From assembly GCA_030824515.1 (NCBI GenBank), contig JAVBXN010000043.1:1-37783 (forward strand): a stretch of DNA of 37,783 bases, read 5' to 3'. Source of the DNA: Pelobacter sp. (lineage in GTDB: Bacteria > Desulfobacterota > Desulfuromonadia > Geobacterales > Pseudopelobacteraceae). This document shows positions 1 through 8,487 of the stretch, one piece after another. The translations under genes and the position numbers were made by a program. The notes below the pieces were generated by a model. That model was given only the letters and a program-made list of their open reading frames with translations, searched no databases and was not told the origin of the DNA. Within the stretch, counting starts at the first letter, position 1. Every line of letters begins with the position of its first letter.

Positions 1-840
1 TACACCTTCAGCGGCTTCACCTTCACCGGAGACGGCAGCGCCTGCTGCAAGGAGACCAGCTGCAACATCACCATAACCGGCAACACCAACATCACCGCCA
101 CCTTCGTAAGGAACAGCTACCCGATCTCGACCCTGACCGTATCAAACGGCACACTTACCTGCACCACCCCGGTCAGTCACGGCGACCAGGGCAGCTGCAC
201 GGTCACCCCCGACCCCGGCTACCGCATTGAAGGCATCGGCGGCAGCTGCGGCGGCACTCTGACCGGCAACAGCTACACCACCCTGCCGATCACTGCCGGT
301 TGCACCGTGGGCGCGGTCTTCGCCGCAGCCCCGCAACGCAGCGTAACCGTCACCGCCAGCGGCACGGGAGCCGGCACGGTCTACAGCGCCCCGGCCGGAA
401 TCATCTGCCCGCTGGGCAGCTGCACGGCCCAGTTCGACGACGCCACCGTCACCACCCTGAGCGCGGTGCCCGACACCAACTCCACCTTCGACGGCTGGAG
501 CGGCGCCTGCAGCAACAACGCCGGCCCCTGCGACCTGACCCTGACCGAAGACAAGAGCGTAAACGCCACCTTTAGCGCCGCACCCAACGCCATGGTCTCA
601 ACCACCGGCCACGCGACCCTGACGCAAGCCTATGCCGGAACAGTCAACGGAGCCACGATCAAGGCCCGCGCCATCACCTTCATCGAGAACCTGGTGCTGA
701 ACGGCAACCACCGGGTAACACTGGAGGGTGGCTTCAACGCCGAATACGACTGCAACAGCTGCGGCGGCAACACAATCCTGAAAGGGACCATGACCATCGA
801 ACATGGCAGCCTGATCATGGAGAATCTGACGATCAGGTAA
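1..840 (+). CDS. Secreted repeat protein, 3' end only
   Basis: The frame is open from base 1 to the TAA at 838-840, so the start lies outside the window and 279 codons are visible. The product is rich in Thr, Gly, Asn and Cys. It carries at least three imperfect beta-rich repeats of about 70-80 residues, marked by phrases such as TFDGWSGAC and ending in ATF or AVF; these resemble the divergent InlB B-repeat family of secreted bacterial proteins. The last 90 residues form a separate module: an AITFIENLVL phrase, then VTLEGG, then a MTIEHG...ENLTIR ending right at the stop. The same module closes the protein at 23292-26357. An extracellular or surface location is inferred from composition; function is unknown. 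Confidence 0.85.
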   Translation, partial: YTFSGFTFTGDGSACCKETSCNITITGNTNITATFVRNSYPISTLTVSNGTLTCTTPVSHGDQGSCTVTPDPGYRIEGIGGSCGGTLTGNSYTTLPITAGCTVGAVFAAAPQRSVTVTASGTGAGTVYSAPAGIICPLGSCTAQFDDATVTTLSAVPDTNSTFDGWSGACSNNAGPCDLTLTEDKSVNATFSAAPNAMVSTTGHATLTQAYAGTVNGATIKARAITFIENLVLNGNHRVTLEGGFNAEYDCNSCGGNTILKGTMTIEHGSLIMENLTIR

Positions 841-905
841 GCGGGAAACAGAAAACAAGCACCGGATGGTTAAAATCGGCAGTTAAATTTTTCAGGTATA
901 ATGCG

Positions 906-935
906 AAAGCCCCGTCTTTAAAGATGGGGCTTTTG
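906..935 (+). terminator. Intrinsic terminator after the repeat protein
   Basis: A near-perfect hairpin pairs AAAGCCCCGTCTT with AAGATGGGGCTTT around a very short loop and is followed by a T-rich run. It lies 65 bases after the stop codon of the upstream gene. Confidence 0.85.
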
Positions 936-966
936 TTTGTGTATAAACCTAAAATCGGCAATTCAC

Positions 967-1117
967 TCACGCAAAGGCGCAAAGACGCAAAGAAAGTCAA
1001 TATCTGACAATCTATAAAGGCCTCACCCAAATGGTTAAGTCTAGATATTTTCTAACGCTTTGTTTTTCTTAGCGAACTTCGCTTGGAAGCGCCTACTTCT
1101 GGAGCGCCTTTGCGCGA
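967..1117. repeat. Intergenic element bounded by an 11-bp inverted repeat
   Basis: This lies in the 342-base gap at 841-1182. CGCAAAGGCGC at 970-980 is matched exactly by its reverse complement at 1104-1114. The left arm sits in a purine-rich string made of repeated GCAAAG words (967-996). From memory, strings of this type are dispersed intergenic elements in several bacterial genomes; copy number here is unknown. No open frame of interest lies inside. Confidence 0.5.
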
Positions 1118-1182
1118 TCAACTGCTTTTTGTAGGATAAATCTGTAAAATCAGTTTTACTGAGGGTCAGGATAAATGATCCG

Positions 1183-2157
1183 CTAGTTCCAGACCTCGGC
1201 GCCGTATGGCAGGGGCTTGTTATGATTGGTTACCCAGGCGACGATATCCGCCAGCGGTTTCTCCGCCTGCAGGTCGCGCAGCAGCATGTGGTAACCGTCG
1301 GCATAGAAAGCCCTCCGGGTTGTTTTTGACATTCTGCCCAGCATCAGCAAAGTAGGCTCCAATGGTATCACCTGATCATTCCTGCCGTACTGGACCAATG
1401 TAGGCAGCTGCAGCTTCCCGGCCCTGGACAGTGCCTCATCCATCAAGTTGGTAAGTCCGTACACCGCATCCACCCTGGTGGCCTTGATCACCAGCGGGTC
1501 ACGCCCCAGTTGCCGGCGCATCTCGATGTTGTCCGAAGGAATGATGTGCAAACCCTTCCCCGTCAGTTCCATCCAGGGGACGGTGTATGAGGTAACAGCC
1601 AGTAGCCAGCGTTGGTACCAGGGCATGGTTTCCCGCCCCCAGACCGCCGGGGCCACCAGGATGACACCGTCCACATCCGGCGGATTATCGCCGGTTGCGG
1701 CAACAATGGTAACCGCCCCTCCCATGCTCTCACCAAGAATGTAAACCGGAACACCCGGGTGACGCTTCCTGATCACCTTCACGAAACAGACAAGGTCGCC
1801 GGCATAGGCATCGCTGCCAGACCAGAAACCGCGCCCCGGCGCTCCGCCGAAACCGCGCTGGTCATAGGCATAGACGGCGATGCCGTGGCGGCTGAGATAC
1901 TTTCCCGGAGAGGTGAAAGAGTTGCTGTAATCGTTGAAGCCGTGCAGTCCGATAATGACGGCCCTGATCCGGGCATCCTCCGGCAGCCAGTTACGCACCG
2001 GCAACCGAATCCCGTCGCCGGCGACGAAGAAGTCTTTATCAAGTTTCGGCTGCGAAACGAGCTTGCCGGGGGAATTTACCAGCGGGAAACAGGCGGATGT
2101 GAGCAGCAGTACAACGGCAAGCAGTCCCGGCATGGATATTGTGGCTAGGCGTGTCAT
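1183..2157 (-). CDS. Alpha/beta hydrolase lipoprotein (monoacylglycerol lipase/lysophospholipase-like)
   Basis: 324 residues of the serine aminopeptidase S33/Hydrolase_4 fold. The N-terminus is a lipoprotein signal peptide with lipobox LTSA-Cys23, so the enzyme should be anchored to a membrane and face the periplasm. The nucleophile elbow GESMGG places the catalytic serine at residue 144. Asp261 in GRNDQVIP and His290 in DGYHML complete the triad. A HGFNDYS motif (oxyanion-hole region) lies near residue 72. The family hydrolyses glycerol esters or lysophospholipids; the substrate here is not known. It is transcribed alone, divergently from the sensor kinase at 2681. Confidence 0.88.
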   Translation of the reverse strand: MTRLATISMPGLLAVVLLLTSACFPLVNSPGKLVSQPKLDKDFFVAGDGIRLPVRNWLPEDARIRAVIIGLHGFNDYSNSFTSPGKYLSRHGIAVYAYDQRGFGGAPGRGFWSGSDAYAGDLVCFVKVIRKRHPGVPVYILGESMGGAVTIVAATGDNPPDVDGVILVAPAVWGRETMPWYQRWLLAVTSYTVPWMELTGKGLHIIPSDNIEMRRQLGRDPLVIKATRVDAVYGLTNLMDEALSRAGKLQLPTLVQYGRNDQVIPLEPTLLMLGRMSKTTRRAFYADGYHMLLRDLQAEKPLADIVAWVTNHNKPLPYGAEVWN

Positions 2158-2615
2158 AGCATTCTCTCAGTTCCTGGCACATATAGCGTTATGAACTACT
2201 TTTACAATAATATTCTTATGCCCGGTTCTACCAAAGATGAAGAATTTTGTCACGATCACGATATCAGCACGATCCGGTCAATCACCTGACGGCATTGTTA
2301 TTCCGGCTCAGGCCAAACAGATACCTTAATATCATACAACTAATACTGGCAGGAAATGTGCATCTTTAATGAAATTGTCATTTGAAGTAATTTCACTTTT
2401 CAACACAAACAGATTAAACGGGCTGTATCCATGTATATTTATGTACTTACACACCATAACATTAGCTGTTTCACAAATGCCATTCAGCTAAATAGCAGGA
2501 TTCCAAAGCATACAGCTTAACAAACACCCCTATGGTATTACAAGCAATCAGGTCAACTGTTGCTTATTATAGCTGTTCTTAAATGACTGCAAGGAACCGC
2601 ATAAACAATACATAT

Positions 2616-2640
2616 CAGGGTCAATTTTGAAATGACCTTG
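2616..2640. promoter_or_regulatory. Imperfect inverted repeat upstream of the sensor kinase
   Basis: The 523-base divergent gap 2158-2680 is AT-rich and holds no convincing gene. Near its right end, a 25-base imperfect inverted repeat pairs CAGGGTCA with TGACCTTG. A second small hairpin (GGGCA 2643-2647 with TGCCC 2656-2660) follows it, just before the likely ribosome site (CAGGGA) of the kinase. It may be an operator or a 5' UTR structure. No clear promoter boxes were found. Confidence 0.35.
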
Positions 2641-2680
2641 CCGGGCAGACTGTTTTGCCCATGTCTCAGGGATATTATCA

Positions 2681-5317
2681 ATGCCTATAAAAAACAAATC
2701 CGTATGGAGCTCACTCAAAGTCAGGGTAACAGCATTCTCGCTGATCATATTCCTGGCCGGCATCTGGTCGCTGGCGTTTCTGACCAGCACAATGCTTCGG
2801 GAAGATCTGCAGCGCATGCTGAGCGAGCAACAGTTATCCACGGTGTCCATCGTTGCCTGGGATATCAACCAGGAAATTGAATACCGAATGAAATCGATTG
2901 AAATGATAGCCGAAGATATTTCTCAGGCCACCTTACATAACAACAATGAATTACAGGCAACAATGGAAGAGCAAACGCTTTTGGAGGAGCTGTTTAACGG
3001 TGGTTTTTTCGTCGTCAGTGCCACCGGCAGGACCATCGCCGACGTTCCGCGTTCAACAGGGCGCATGGGCATGGACGTCAGCGAAAAGAGCTGGATGATC
3101 GAGGCGCTGCAGGGAAAAACAACCATCGGAAAACCGGTTATCGGCAAGATGCTGCAGGCCCCGGTTTTCACCATGGCGACTCCGATACGTGATACCCAAA
3201 AAAGGGTTATCGGTGTCCTGGCGGGTGTTGTCGATCTGAGCCGTCCAAACTTTCTGAACGAGATCACAAACAACCGCTACGGCAAGACCGGTGGCTATCT
3301 GCTCGTAGCACCGCAGCACGGTTTAATCATAACGGGCACTGACAAGAGCCGAATCATGCAGCCAGCATCCGCTCCCGGTGCCAACCGCTTATTCGACCGG
3401 TATGCGCAGGGTTTTGAAGGATCCGGTGTCATCACTGATACACAAGGCGTGGAAGTATTGTCGTCCTCAAAACAGATTCCTGCAGCAGGCTGGTTCGTTG
3501 TCGCCAGGATTCCCACCCAGGAAGCCTTTGCACCTATCCATGCAATGCAGAAGCGAACTCTGCTGGCAGCGATAATCCTGACAATACTGGCCGGAGGGCT
3601 GACCTGGTTGATTTTGCGGCGCCTGCTTTCACCAATGCTCGATGCAGTGAGGGACATGAGTCTCATTTCCGAGTCGGATCTGCCAGTTACCTCATTGCCT
3701 ATTGCCAGGCAGGATGAAGTCGGCCAACTGATCGGAGCCTTCAACCGCCTGCTTGAAATCCTTGCGCTGCGGGAATCACGGTTGATCGAGAGCGAAGAGC
3801 ACCACCGCTCAGTCCTGAAAACAGCCATGGACGGCATCTGGTTTGCGGACACAGAAGGACGCCTTCAGGGGGTGAACGAGGCGTATTGCCGCATGAGCGG
3901 ATACAGTGAAGCGGAACTGCTGGGCATGAGTATTTCTGACATTGAAGTAAATGAAATGGCCAACGATACAGCAGACCATATACGAAGGATAATATCACAG
4001 GGAGAGGACCGTTTCGAGTCACGGCACCGCCGCAAGGACGGCAGCATCCTGGATGTCGAGGTGAGTGTGCAGTACCGTGCGGCTAATGACGGACAGCTGA
4101 TCACTTTCATTCGCAACATTACCAAACTCAAGCAGGCCGAACAGGAAAAAGCCGCCCTCTCCTCCCAACTGCACCAGGCCCAGAAGATGGAATCGGTGGG
4201 AAGCCTGGCCGGAGGTGTCGCACACGATTTCAACAACAAGTTAAGCGTAATCCTCGGTTGCACCTATATGGCCTCGATCGAGTCCGATCCTGTACAAATT
4301 CAGAACCACCTGGAGGAGATTCGCAAAGCCGGTGAGCAGTCCTCGGAGCTAACCCGTCAACTTCTGGCTTTCGCACGCAAGCAGACCATAATCCCCAAGG
4401 TGCTGGATCTTAACGAAACCGTGGCCAGCATGTTCAAGATGCTGCAAAGATTGATAGGAGAGAACATCCGGCTTACCTGGCGACCGGCTCCGGAATTGTG
4501 GCAGTTGATGTTTGACCCGACCCAGATCGACCAGATACTGGCGAATCTGTGCGTAAACGCCCGTGATGCGATTGCCGAAGGTGGCCGGATCACCATCGAA
4601 ACCGGGAACAGCAGCATTGATGAGACCTACCATGCCCATAACACCGATGCACTGCCGGGCGAATACGTGCGACTGGCAGTCAGCGACAACGGCTGCGGCA
4701 TGGAGCGTGAGCTGCTTGGGCGCATCTTTGAACCGTTTTTCACGACAAAGGAAAAGGACAAGGGCACCGGACTGGGACTGGCCACGGTATTCGGCATAGT
4801 CAAACAGAACAACGGTTTCATCAATGTCTACAGTGAACCCGGCCTGGGTACCACATTCACGATCTACCTGCCCAGGCACGAAGACAACTCCATGCAGCTG
4901 GTAGCGAAAGACAGCTCAAGTCCTCCACCCACCGGACAGGAAACCGTGCTTCTGGTGGAGGACGAACAGGCCATCCTCAATATGGCTTCGACGATCCTTT
5001 CGAAGCAGGGCTATTCTGTGCTTCAGGCAAACACGCCAGCTGAAGCCATACGTCTGGCGGATGAACACGAGGGAATTATCGGCCTGGTTATTACCGACGT
5101 GATCATGCCTGACATGAACGGCAAGGATCTGGTCAACAAGCTTCTGTCGCGTAATCCCCGACTAAAGTGTCTCTATATGTCAGGATACACCGCCGATGTA
5201 ATATCCAGGCACGGGGTGCTGGATGTGGGAGTAAACTTTATCCAGAAACCGTTCTCGCTGCCTGCTCTGGCTGGCAAGGTGCGCCAGGTACTGGACAGTG
5301 AAGCGTATTCGGCATAA
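2681..5317 (+). CDS. Cache-HAMP-PAS hybrid histidine kinase with receiver domain
   Basis: 878 residues. A first membrane segment (about 15-36) and a second (about 290-312) enclose a roughly 250-residue extracytoplasmic region with the features of a double Cache sensor. Then come a HAMP linker (about 312-365), a PAS domain (about 372-490) and a kinase core. The phosphoacceptor is His515 in GGVAHDFNNKL. The ATPase boxes are NARDAI, DNGCGM and GTGLGLA. A C-terminal receiver (about 755-875) has its phospho-Asp at 806 in ITDVIMPDMNG. The protein should sense a small periplasmic ligand and start an internal or onward phosphorelay. No response regulator with an output domain lies next to it, so the target is unknown. 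A weak CAGGGA site precedes the chosen ATG. Confidence 0.92.
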   Translation: MPIKNKSVWSSLKVRVTAFSLIIFLAGIWSLAFLTSTMLREDLQRMLSEQQLSTVSIVAWDINQEIEYRMKSIEMIAEDISQATLHNNNELQATMEEQTLLEELFNGGFFVVSATGRTIADVPRSTGRMGMDVSEKSWMIEALQGKTTIGKPVIGKMLQAPVFTMATPIRDTQKRVIGVLAGVVDLSRPNFLNEITNNRYGKTGGYLLVAPQHGLIITGTDKSRIMQPASAPGANRLFDRYAQGFEGSGVITDTQGVEVLSSSKQIPAAGWFVVARIPTQEAFAPIHAMQKRTLLAAIILTILAGGLTWLILRRLLSPMLDAVRDMSLISESDLPVTSLPIARQDEVGQLIGAFNRLLEILALRESRLIESEEHHRSVLKTAMDGIWFADTEGRLQGVNEAYCRMSGYSEAELLGMSISDIEVNEMANDTADHIRRIISQGEDRFESRHRRKDGSILDVEVSVQYRAANDGQLITFIRNITKLKQAEQEKAALSSQLHQAQKMESVGSLAGGVAHDFNNKLSVILGCTYMASIESDPVQIQNHLEEIRKAGEQSSELTRQLLAFARKQTIIPKVLDLNETVASMFKMLQRLIGENIRLTWRPAPELWQLMFDPTQIDQILANLCVNARDAIAEGGRITIETGNSSIDETYHAHNTDALPGEYVRLAVSDNGCGMERELLGRIFEPFFTTKEKDKGTGLGLATVFGIVKQNNGFINVYSEPGLGTTFTIYLPRHEDNSMQLVAKDSSSPPPTGQETVLLVEDEQAILNMASTILSKQGYSVLQANTPAEAIRLADEHEGIIGLVITDVIMPDMNGKDLVNKLLSRNPRLKCLYMSGYTADVISRHGVLDVGVNFIQKPFSLPALAGKVRQVLDSEAYSA

Positions 5318-5417
5318 CAAAGGGTCATGTAGTAAATGACTACTTTTACCGCTTCCAACTTTCCGGGACATGTACATGGCAGCTTACTGCACCTGTTCGG
5401 AAGATTCTCCAGAACAG

Positions 5418-6017
5418 CTACTTGATATGACAATCCAGACAGAGTGCAGATACGTTATTTGACGCAACCAGAAAGTTGCCGTACTTGTTGTCATGAACAT
5501 TATGACATGAAGAACACCACATCTGGTTTCGTCCGGGACCGAACGTGACATTTGCCAGCAGAGGAGACTTTATCTTTGTGGGCGATTGTGCCGGATCAAA
5601 TACAAAACCAACCGGGTGGTCATTGGAAAGATCTGTGTTGATATATGCATTGGGGAAGTCAGGGCGACTGTCCAGACGGGTTTTGGCGACGCTAAGATTG
5701 GAGTTGGCAGCTATTGTGGATTGATCATGGCAAGCAAGGCACAGCGGAGCATCACTGCTGTCCAGACTGGCCAAGGTGGGTTTATATACCCTTGTGGCGC
5801 TACTGTATGCATTTGTAATCGATGGAAAAGCTCCGAAACCGGGATTCAGCATCCCTGTGCCACCCAGGCCGTTATGTACACTATGGCAATAACCGCAAGG
5901 AGAACCACCCAAACCTGAAAAATCATGCTTTGAATTTACAACAGTAAGTGCCTCAACCCGCCAGACCGACGCCAGACAACATACGGCGCACACGAGTACG
6001 GTAACTACAACCTTCAT
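5418..6017 (-). CDS. Periplasmic tetrahaem c-type cytochrome
   Basis: 199 residues with a signal peptide (about 1-24, ending VEA-LT). There are four CXXCH haem motifs: CGYCH, CLACH, CSSCH and CLDCH, the last only two residues from the C-terminus. Two of them are followed by His-Asn/Ser-Val-His wording (CHSVH, CHNVH), the style of the doubled-CXXCH family. It should carry electrons in the periplasm. It lies 32 bases after the NHL lipoprotein gene at 6050-7138 and is probably co-transcribed with it. Similar cytochrome/NHL-propeller pairings are common in Geobacter, but the exact partner complex cannot be told. Confidence 0.9.
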   Translation of the reverse strand: MKVVVTVLVCAVCCLASVWRVEALTVVNSKHDFSGLGGSPCGYCHSVHNGLGGTGMLNPGFGAFPSITNAYSSATRVYKPTLASLDSSDAPLCLACHDQSTIAANSNLSVAKTRLDSRPDFPNAYINTDLSNDHPVGFVFDPAQSPTKIKSPLLANVTFGPGRNQMWCSSCHNVHDNKYGNFLVASNNVSALCLDCHIK

Positions 6018-6049
6018 TGACCCTCCCCGGCATATTTCACCAAATCACA

Positions 6050-7138
6050 TTACTTCACAAGCAGATCAACTTCCGAATGCAAAGCCCGTTCCGATGAAGG
6101 CACAAAATATTTCCAGAGCGTCAACCGGTTGTTGATCTGGTCAACGATATGGATCGTATCATCACTGCCGATGCTGATGCCGGTAGGACTCGAAAGGCCC
6201 AGGGGATGTGTGGTATGTCCATCGGAACCTGTGACAAGCAGCAGTTTACCGTTTGGTTCACAACTGACCAGCAAAGCCCGCTTTATATCTATGATATGAA
6301 GGTTGCCATCGCTGCTGAAAGCTATATCGCGGGGGTACTCCAATTCAAGCTGGTATGGGGCACGATCGCCGATCGATGAAACAAAGCGTCCTTCGGGATC
6401 AAAAACCTGGATCCTGGAATTCAACATATCAGCAACAAAAAGATTGCCGTTCCTGTCAAATCTTAATCCATGGGGCATGGCCAAATTTCCGTCCCCACGC
6501 CCCATACCGCCGAACTGAAAAAGGAATTTACCCGTAATACTGAACACCACGATCTGGTGTTTACGGGCATCAGACACGTATATCCTGCCCAATGAGCTAT
6601 TTACGGCAACATTCATGGGCCTTTGCAAACGACTTTCATCACCTATGCTGTCAAGGTATTTCCCGTCAGAACCAAAAACCAGCACTCTCATTCTACCGGC
6701 ATCGGCCACATACAGGCGCCCATCCGGCCCGATATCCATGCCCATGGGCTTGCCAAACAGATTATCAACATCCAGCACGCTAACAATCTTTGTGACAAAA
6801 TCAAATATCAGCACATTCCTCAGAACCGAGTCCGAAACGAACACCTTGCCGTGACCGTCAGAAACGACACCGGAAGCCCTGCGGAGAAGGACTTCATCAT
6901 AACCTTCAAACTTGGTTGGAAGTTCTTGATACTGTGAACTCAGCACACTGTATCGTGAATAATAGAGTGCCTTGAATTCCAGAAGCGGACTGGCTGGAGC
7001 CGGGGGCCAGAGTATCCTGTCTGCAATAACAGTAGAATTGGACGGCGCACAGGCACTGACCAGAAACAGGGCCAACAGGCAAAGAACATTTCGAAGGAAA
7101 GGTGATAAGAAAGGATTCAGACGTGCACAATGATTCAA
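6050..7138 (-). CDS. NHL-repeat (six-bladed beta-propeller) lipoprotein
   Basis: 362 residues. The start is TTG at 7136-7138, supported by a GGAG ribosome site ten bases upstream; no in-frame ATG lies nearby. The signal peptide ends at lipobox VSA-Cys30. The rest is a series of NHL blades, seen as recurring phrases such as PMGMDIGPDGRLYVADAG and LNSRIQVFDPEGRF spaced about 45 residues apart. Such propellers are binding scaffolds rather than enzymes. It heads a likely two-gene operon with the tetrahaem cytochrome, so a structural role for an envelope electron-transfer complex is a reasonable inference. Confidence 0.88.
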   Translation of the reverse strand: MNHCARLNPFLSPFLRNVLCLLALFLVSACAPSNSTVIADRILWPPAPASPLLEFKALYYSRYSVLSSQYQELPTKFEGYDEVLLRRASGVVSDGHGKVFVSDSVLRNVLIFDFVTKIVSVLDVDNLFGKPMGMDIGPDGRLYVADAGRMRVLVFGSDGKYLDSIGDESRLQRPMNVAVNSSLGRIYVSDARKHQIVVFSITGKFLFQFGGMGRGDGNLAMPHGLRFDRNGNLFVADMLNSRIQVFDPEGRFVSSIGDRAPYQLELEYPRDIAFSSDGNLHIIDIKRALLVSCEPNGKLLLVTGSDGHTTHPLGLSSPTGISIGSDDTIHIVDQINNRLTLWKYFVPSSERALHSEVDLLVK

Positions 7139-7292
7139 TTGACATGGACTCCATGCATGATAGTTGAATCAATTATTCAGCAAGAAACGTTCCAGAAATA
7201 ACAGGTGCAGAAATAGCGCCCGCTGACTAGCGGATGATCAAGAAAGTGATCACCCATGAGTTTCCGTCTCAGCGATTTCATAAAGGCCGCTA

Positions 7293-7988
7293 TCAGCGAC
7301 GGTTTCCGGTGAACCTCAGCAGCATCAGGAAGAGGTTGATGAAGTCCAGGTATAGCGTCAGCGCGCCGAGGATGGCCGGTTTCCTCCCCTCGGTTCCCTG
7401 GGCCGCCATTTCCTTGATCTTCCAGGTATCGTAAGCGGTTAACCCGGTGAAGACGATCACCCCGATGCCGGATATGATCCAGGACACCGCGCTGCTGGCG
7501 ACAAAAATATTGACGACCGACGCGATCACCACGCCGATCAGTCCCATGAACAGGAAACTGCCCCATGAGGTCAGGTCGCGTCTGGTCATGTAGCCATAGA
7601 TGCTCATTGCCCCGAACATGCCGGCGGTGGTGACGAAGGTGGAGGTGATCGAGTTGGCCGTGTAGACCAGCGCAACGGCGGATAGCGTGATGCCGTTCAG
7701 CGCGGAATAGGCAATGAATATCAGTGTGGCGGTGGCGGCACTCAACCTGTTGATCGCTCCCGACAGCGTAAACACCAGGGCCAGTTCTCCGATCATCAGA
7801 CCGTAGAACACCAGCTTGTTTCCAAAAACTGCGTTTAGTATCGCCGGCGAGGAGAGCGTGATAAACGCCATCAGCGCCGTGATCGCCAGCCCCGCCCCCA
7901 TCCAGGCGTAAACCTGGCGGACAAGGGCATTCTGCCTCACTACGACCTGGGTTGCGGTACGATTATAGTTGGTTTCAAATTCATTCAT
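7293..7988 (-). CDS. Bax inhibitor-1/YccA family membrane protein
   Basis: 231 residues from the ATG at 7986-7988 (MNEFETNYNRTATQ), which is preceded by GGGAG seven bases upstream; a longer frame to 8033 lacks such a site. About seven hydrophobic segments cover residues 25-225, and a DTWKIK phrase near the last helices is typical of the family. Bacterial BI-1/YccA proteins are inner-membrane proteins. Some act as proton-sensitive calcium leak channels, and E. coli YccA modulates FtsH. The role here is not known. It is probably the last gene of the set running down from glycerate kinase, though 94 bases separate it from the gene before. Confidence 0.88.
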   Translation of the reverse strand: MNEFETNYNRTATQVVVRQNALVRQVYAWMGAGLAITALMAFITLSSPAILNAVFGNKLVFYGLMIGELALVFTLSGAINRLSAATATLIFIAYSALNGITLSAVALVYTANSITSTFVTTAGMFGAMSIYGYMTRRDLTSWGSFLFMGLIGVVIASVVNIFVASSAVSWIISGIGVIVFTGLTAYDTWKIKEMAAQGTEGRKPAILGALTLYLDFINLFLMLLRFTGNRR

Positions 7989-8082
7989 TTTGGAGCTCCC
8001 TGGGTTGGACTTATTTTGTAAATACTGTATCAATTCGCCTCACACGGTTTCAATGTGTACAAAGTGGTGGCAGATTGGTACA

Positions 8083-8247
8083 TCAAGCGCACTCCTCGCA
8101 TACGTCATCGCTGGTGCCCTGAAGCCGGCAGCCGCACTTGCGGCAGGCATTGTCCCAATCCGGATGACCGGCGCTGATGGCCCGCTGTTTGGCATCCAGT
8201 CGCCTGACTTCAGCCTCCATCTCCTCGTTGTACTGGCATTCAAACAT
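8083..8247 (-). CDS. Small zinc-ribbon protein, 54 residues
   Basis: ATG at 8245-8247, stop TGA at 8083-8085. The upstream strand carries AAGGAG and a closer AAAGG six bases from the ATG. The product starts MFECQYNEEMEAEVRRLDAK and has a helical first half. The second half holds two cysteine pairs, CRKCGC and CEEC, spaced like a treble-clef or zinc-ribbon metal site. It follows the UPF0270-like gene by 21 bases, so the two are almost surely co-transcribed. No function is known to me. The coding case rests on the ribosome site, the metal-site pattern and operon position. Confidence 0.7.
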   Translation of the reverse strand: MFECQYNEEMEAEVRRLDAKQRAISAGHPDWDNACRKCGCRLQGTSDDVCEECA

Positions 8248-8268
8248 ATTATACCTTTCCGCTCCTTA

Positions 8269-8487
8269 TTATGTGACAGGCACGATGTTGCAGCTTTCCG
8301 TGGTGACATCGAAGACCACCCTGGCCGTACCGTCCTTCAGCTGCCTGATAACCTGTTCGACCTTATCGTCCAGGCTGTAGCCGGCATCACCAAGTTCGGA
8401 CCACTCCCTGGTGACAAATTCCTCGATCATTCTGCGCATCGTGTCCGGATCGATACGCTCCAGCGGCACCTCAATACCACCGCTCAT
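8269..8487 (-). CDS. UPF0270/YheU-like small protein
   Basis: 72 residues. The layout matches the uncharacterised YheU (UPF0270) family: a short N-terminus, then a DPDTMRRMIEEFVTRE helix, a DDKVEQVIRQLKDG segment, and a beta ending with CNIVPV. Its ATG overlaps the stop of the glycerate kinase gene in the four-base arrangement ATGA, which implies translational coupling. The biochemical role of the family is unknown. Nothing in the sequence suggests secretion or membrane location. Confidence 0.75.
   Translation of the reverse strand: MSGGIEVPLERIDPDTMRRMIEEFVTREWSELGDAGYSLDDKVEQVIRQLKDGTARVVFDVTTESCNIVPVT

Noticed and set aside
1612..2148. Plus-strand frame of 178 codons opposite the hydrolase gene
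   Set aside because: The minus-strand hydrolase has a full catalytic triad and lipobox; the opposite frame shows no family features.
2170..2190. Sigma-54 promoter resembling TGGCAC...GC
   Set aside because: The spacing between GG and GC is eight bases instead of ten, and it does not lie suitably for the kinase gene.
5324..5345. Weak hairpin after the Cache kinase gene
   Set aside because: Two alternative 5-bp stems exist, followed by only four T; too weak to call a terminator.
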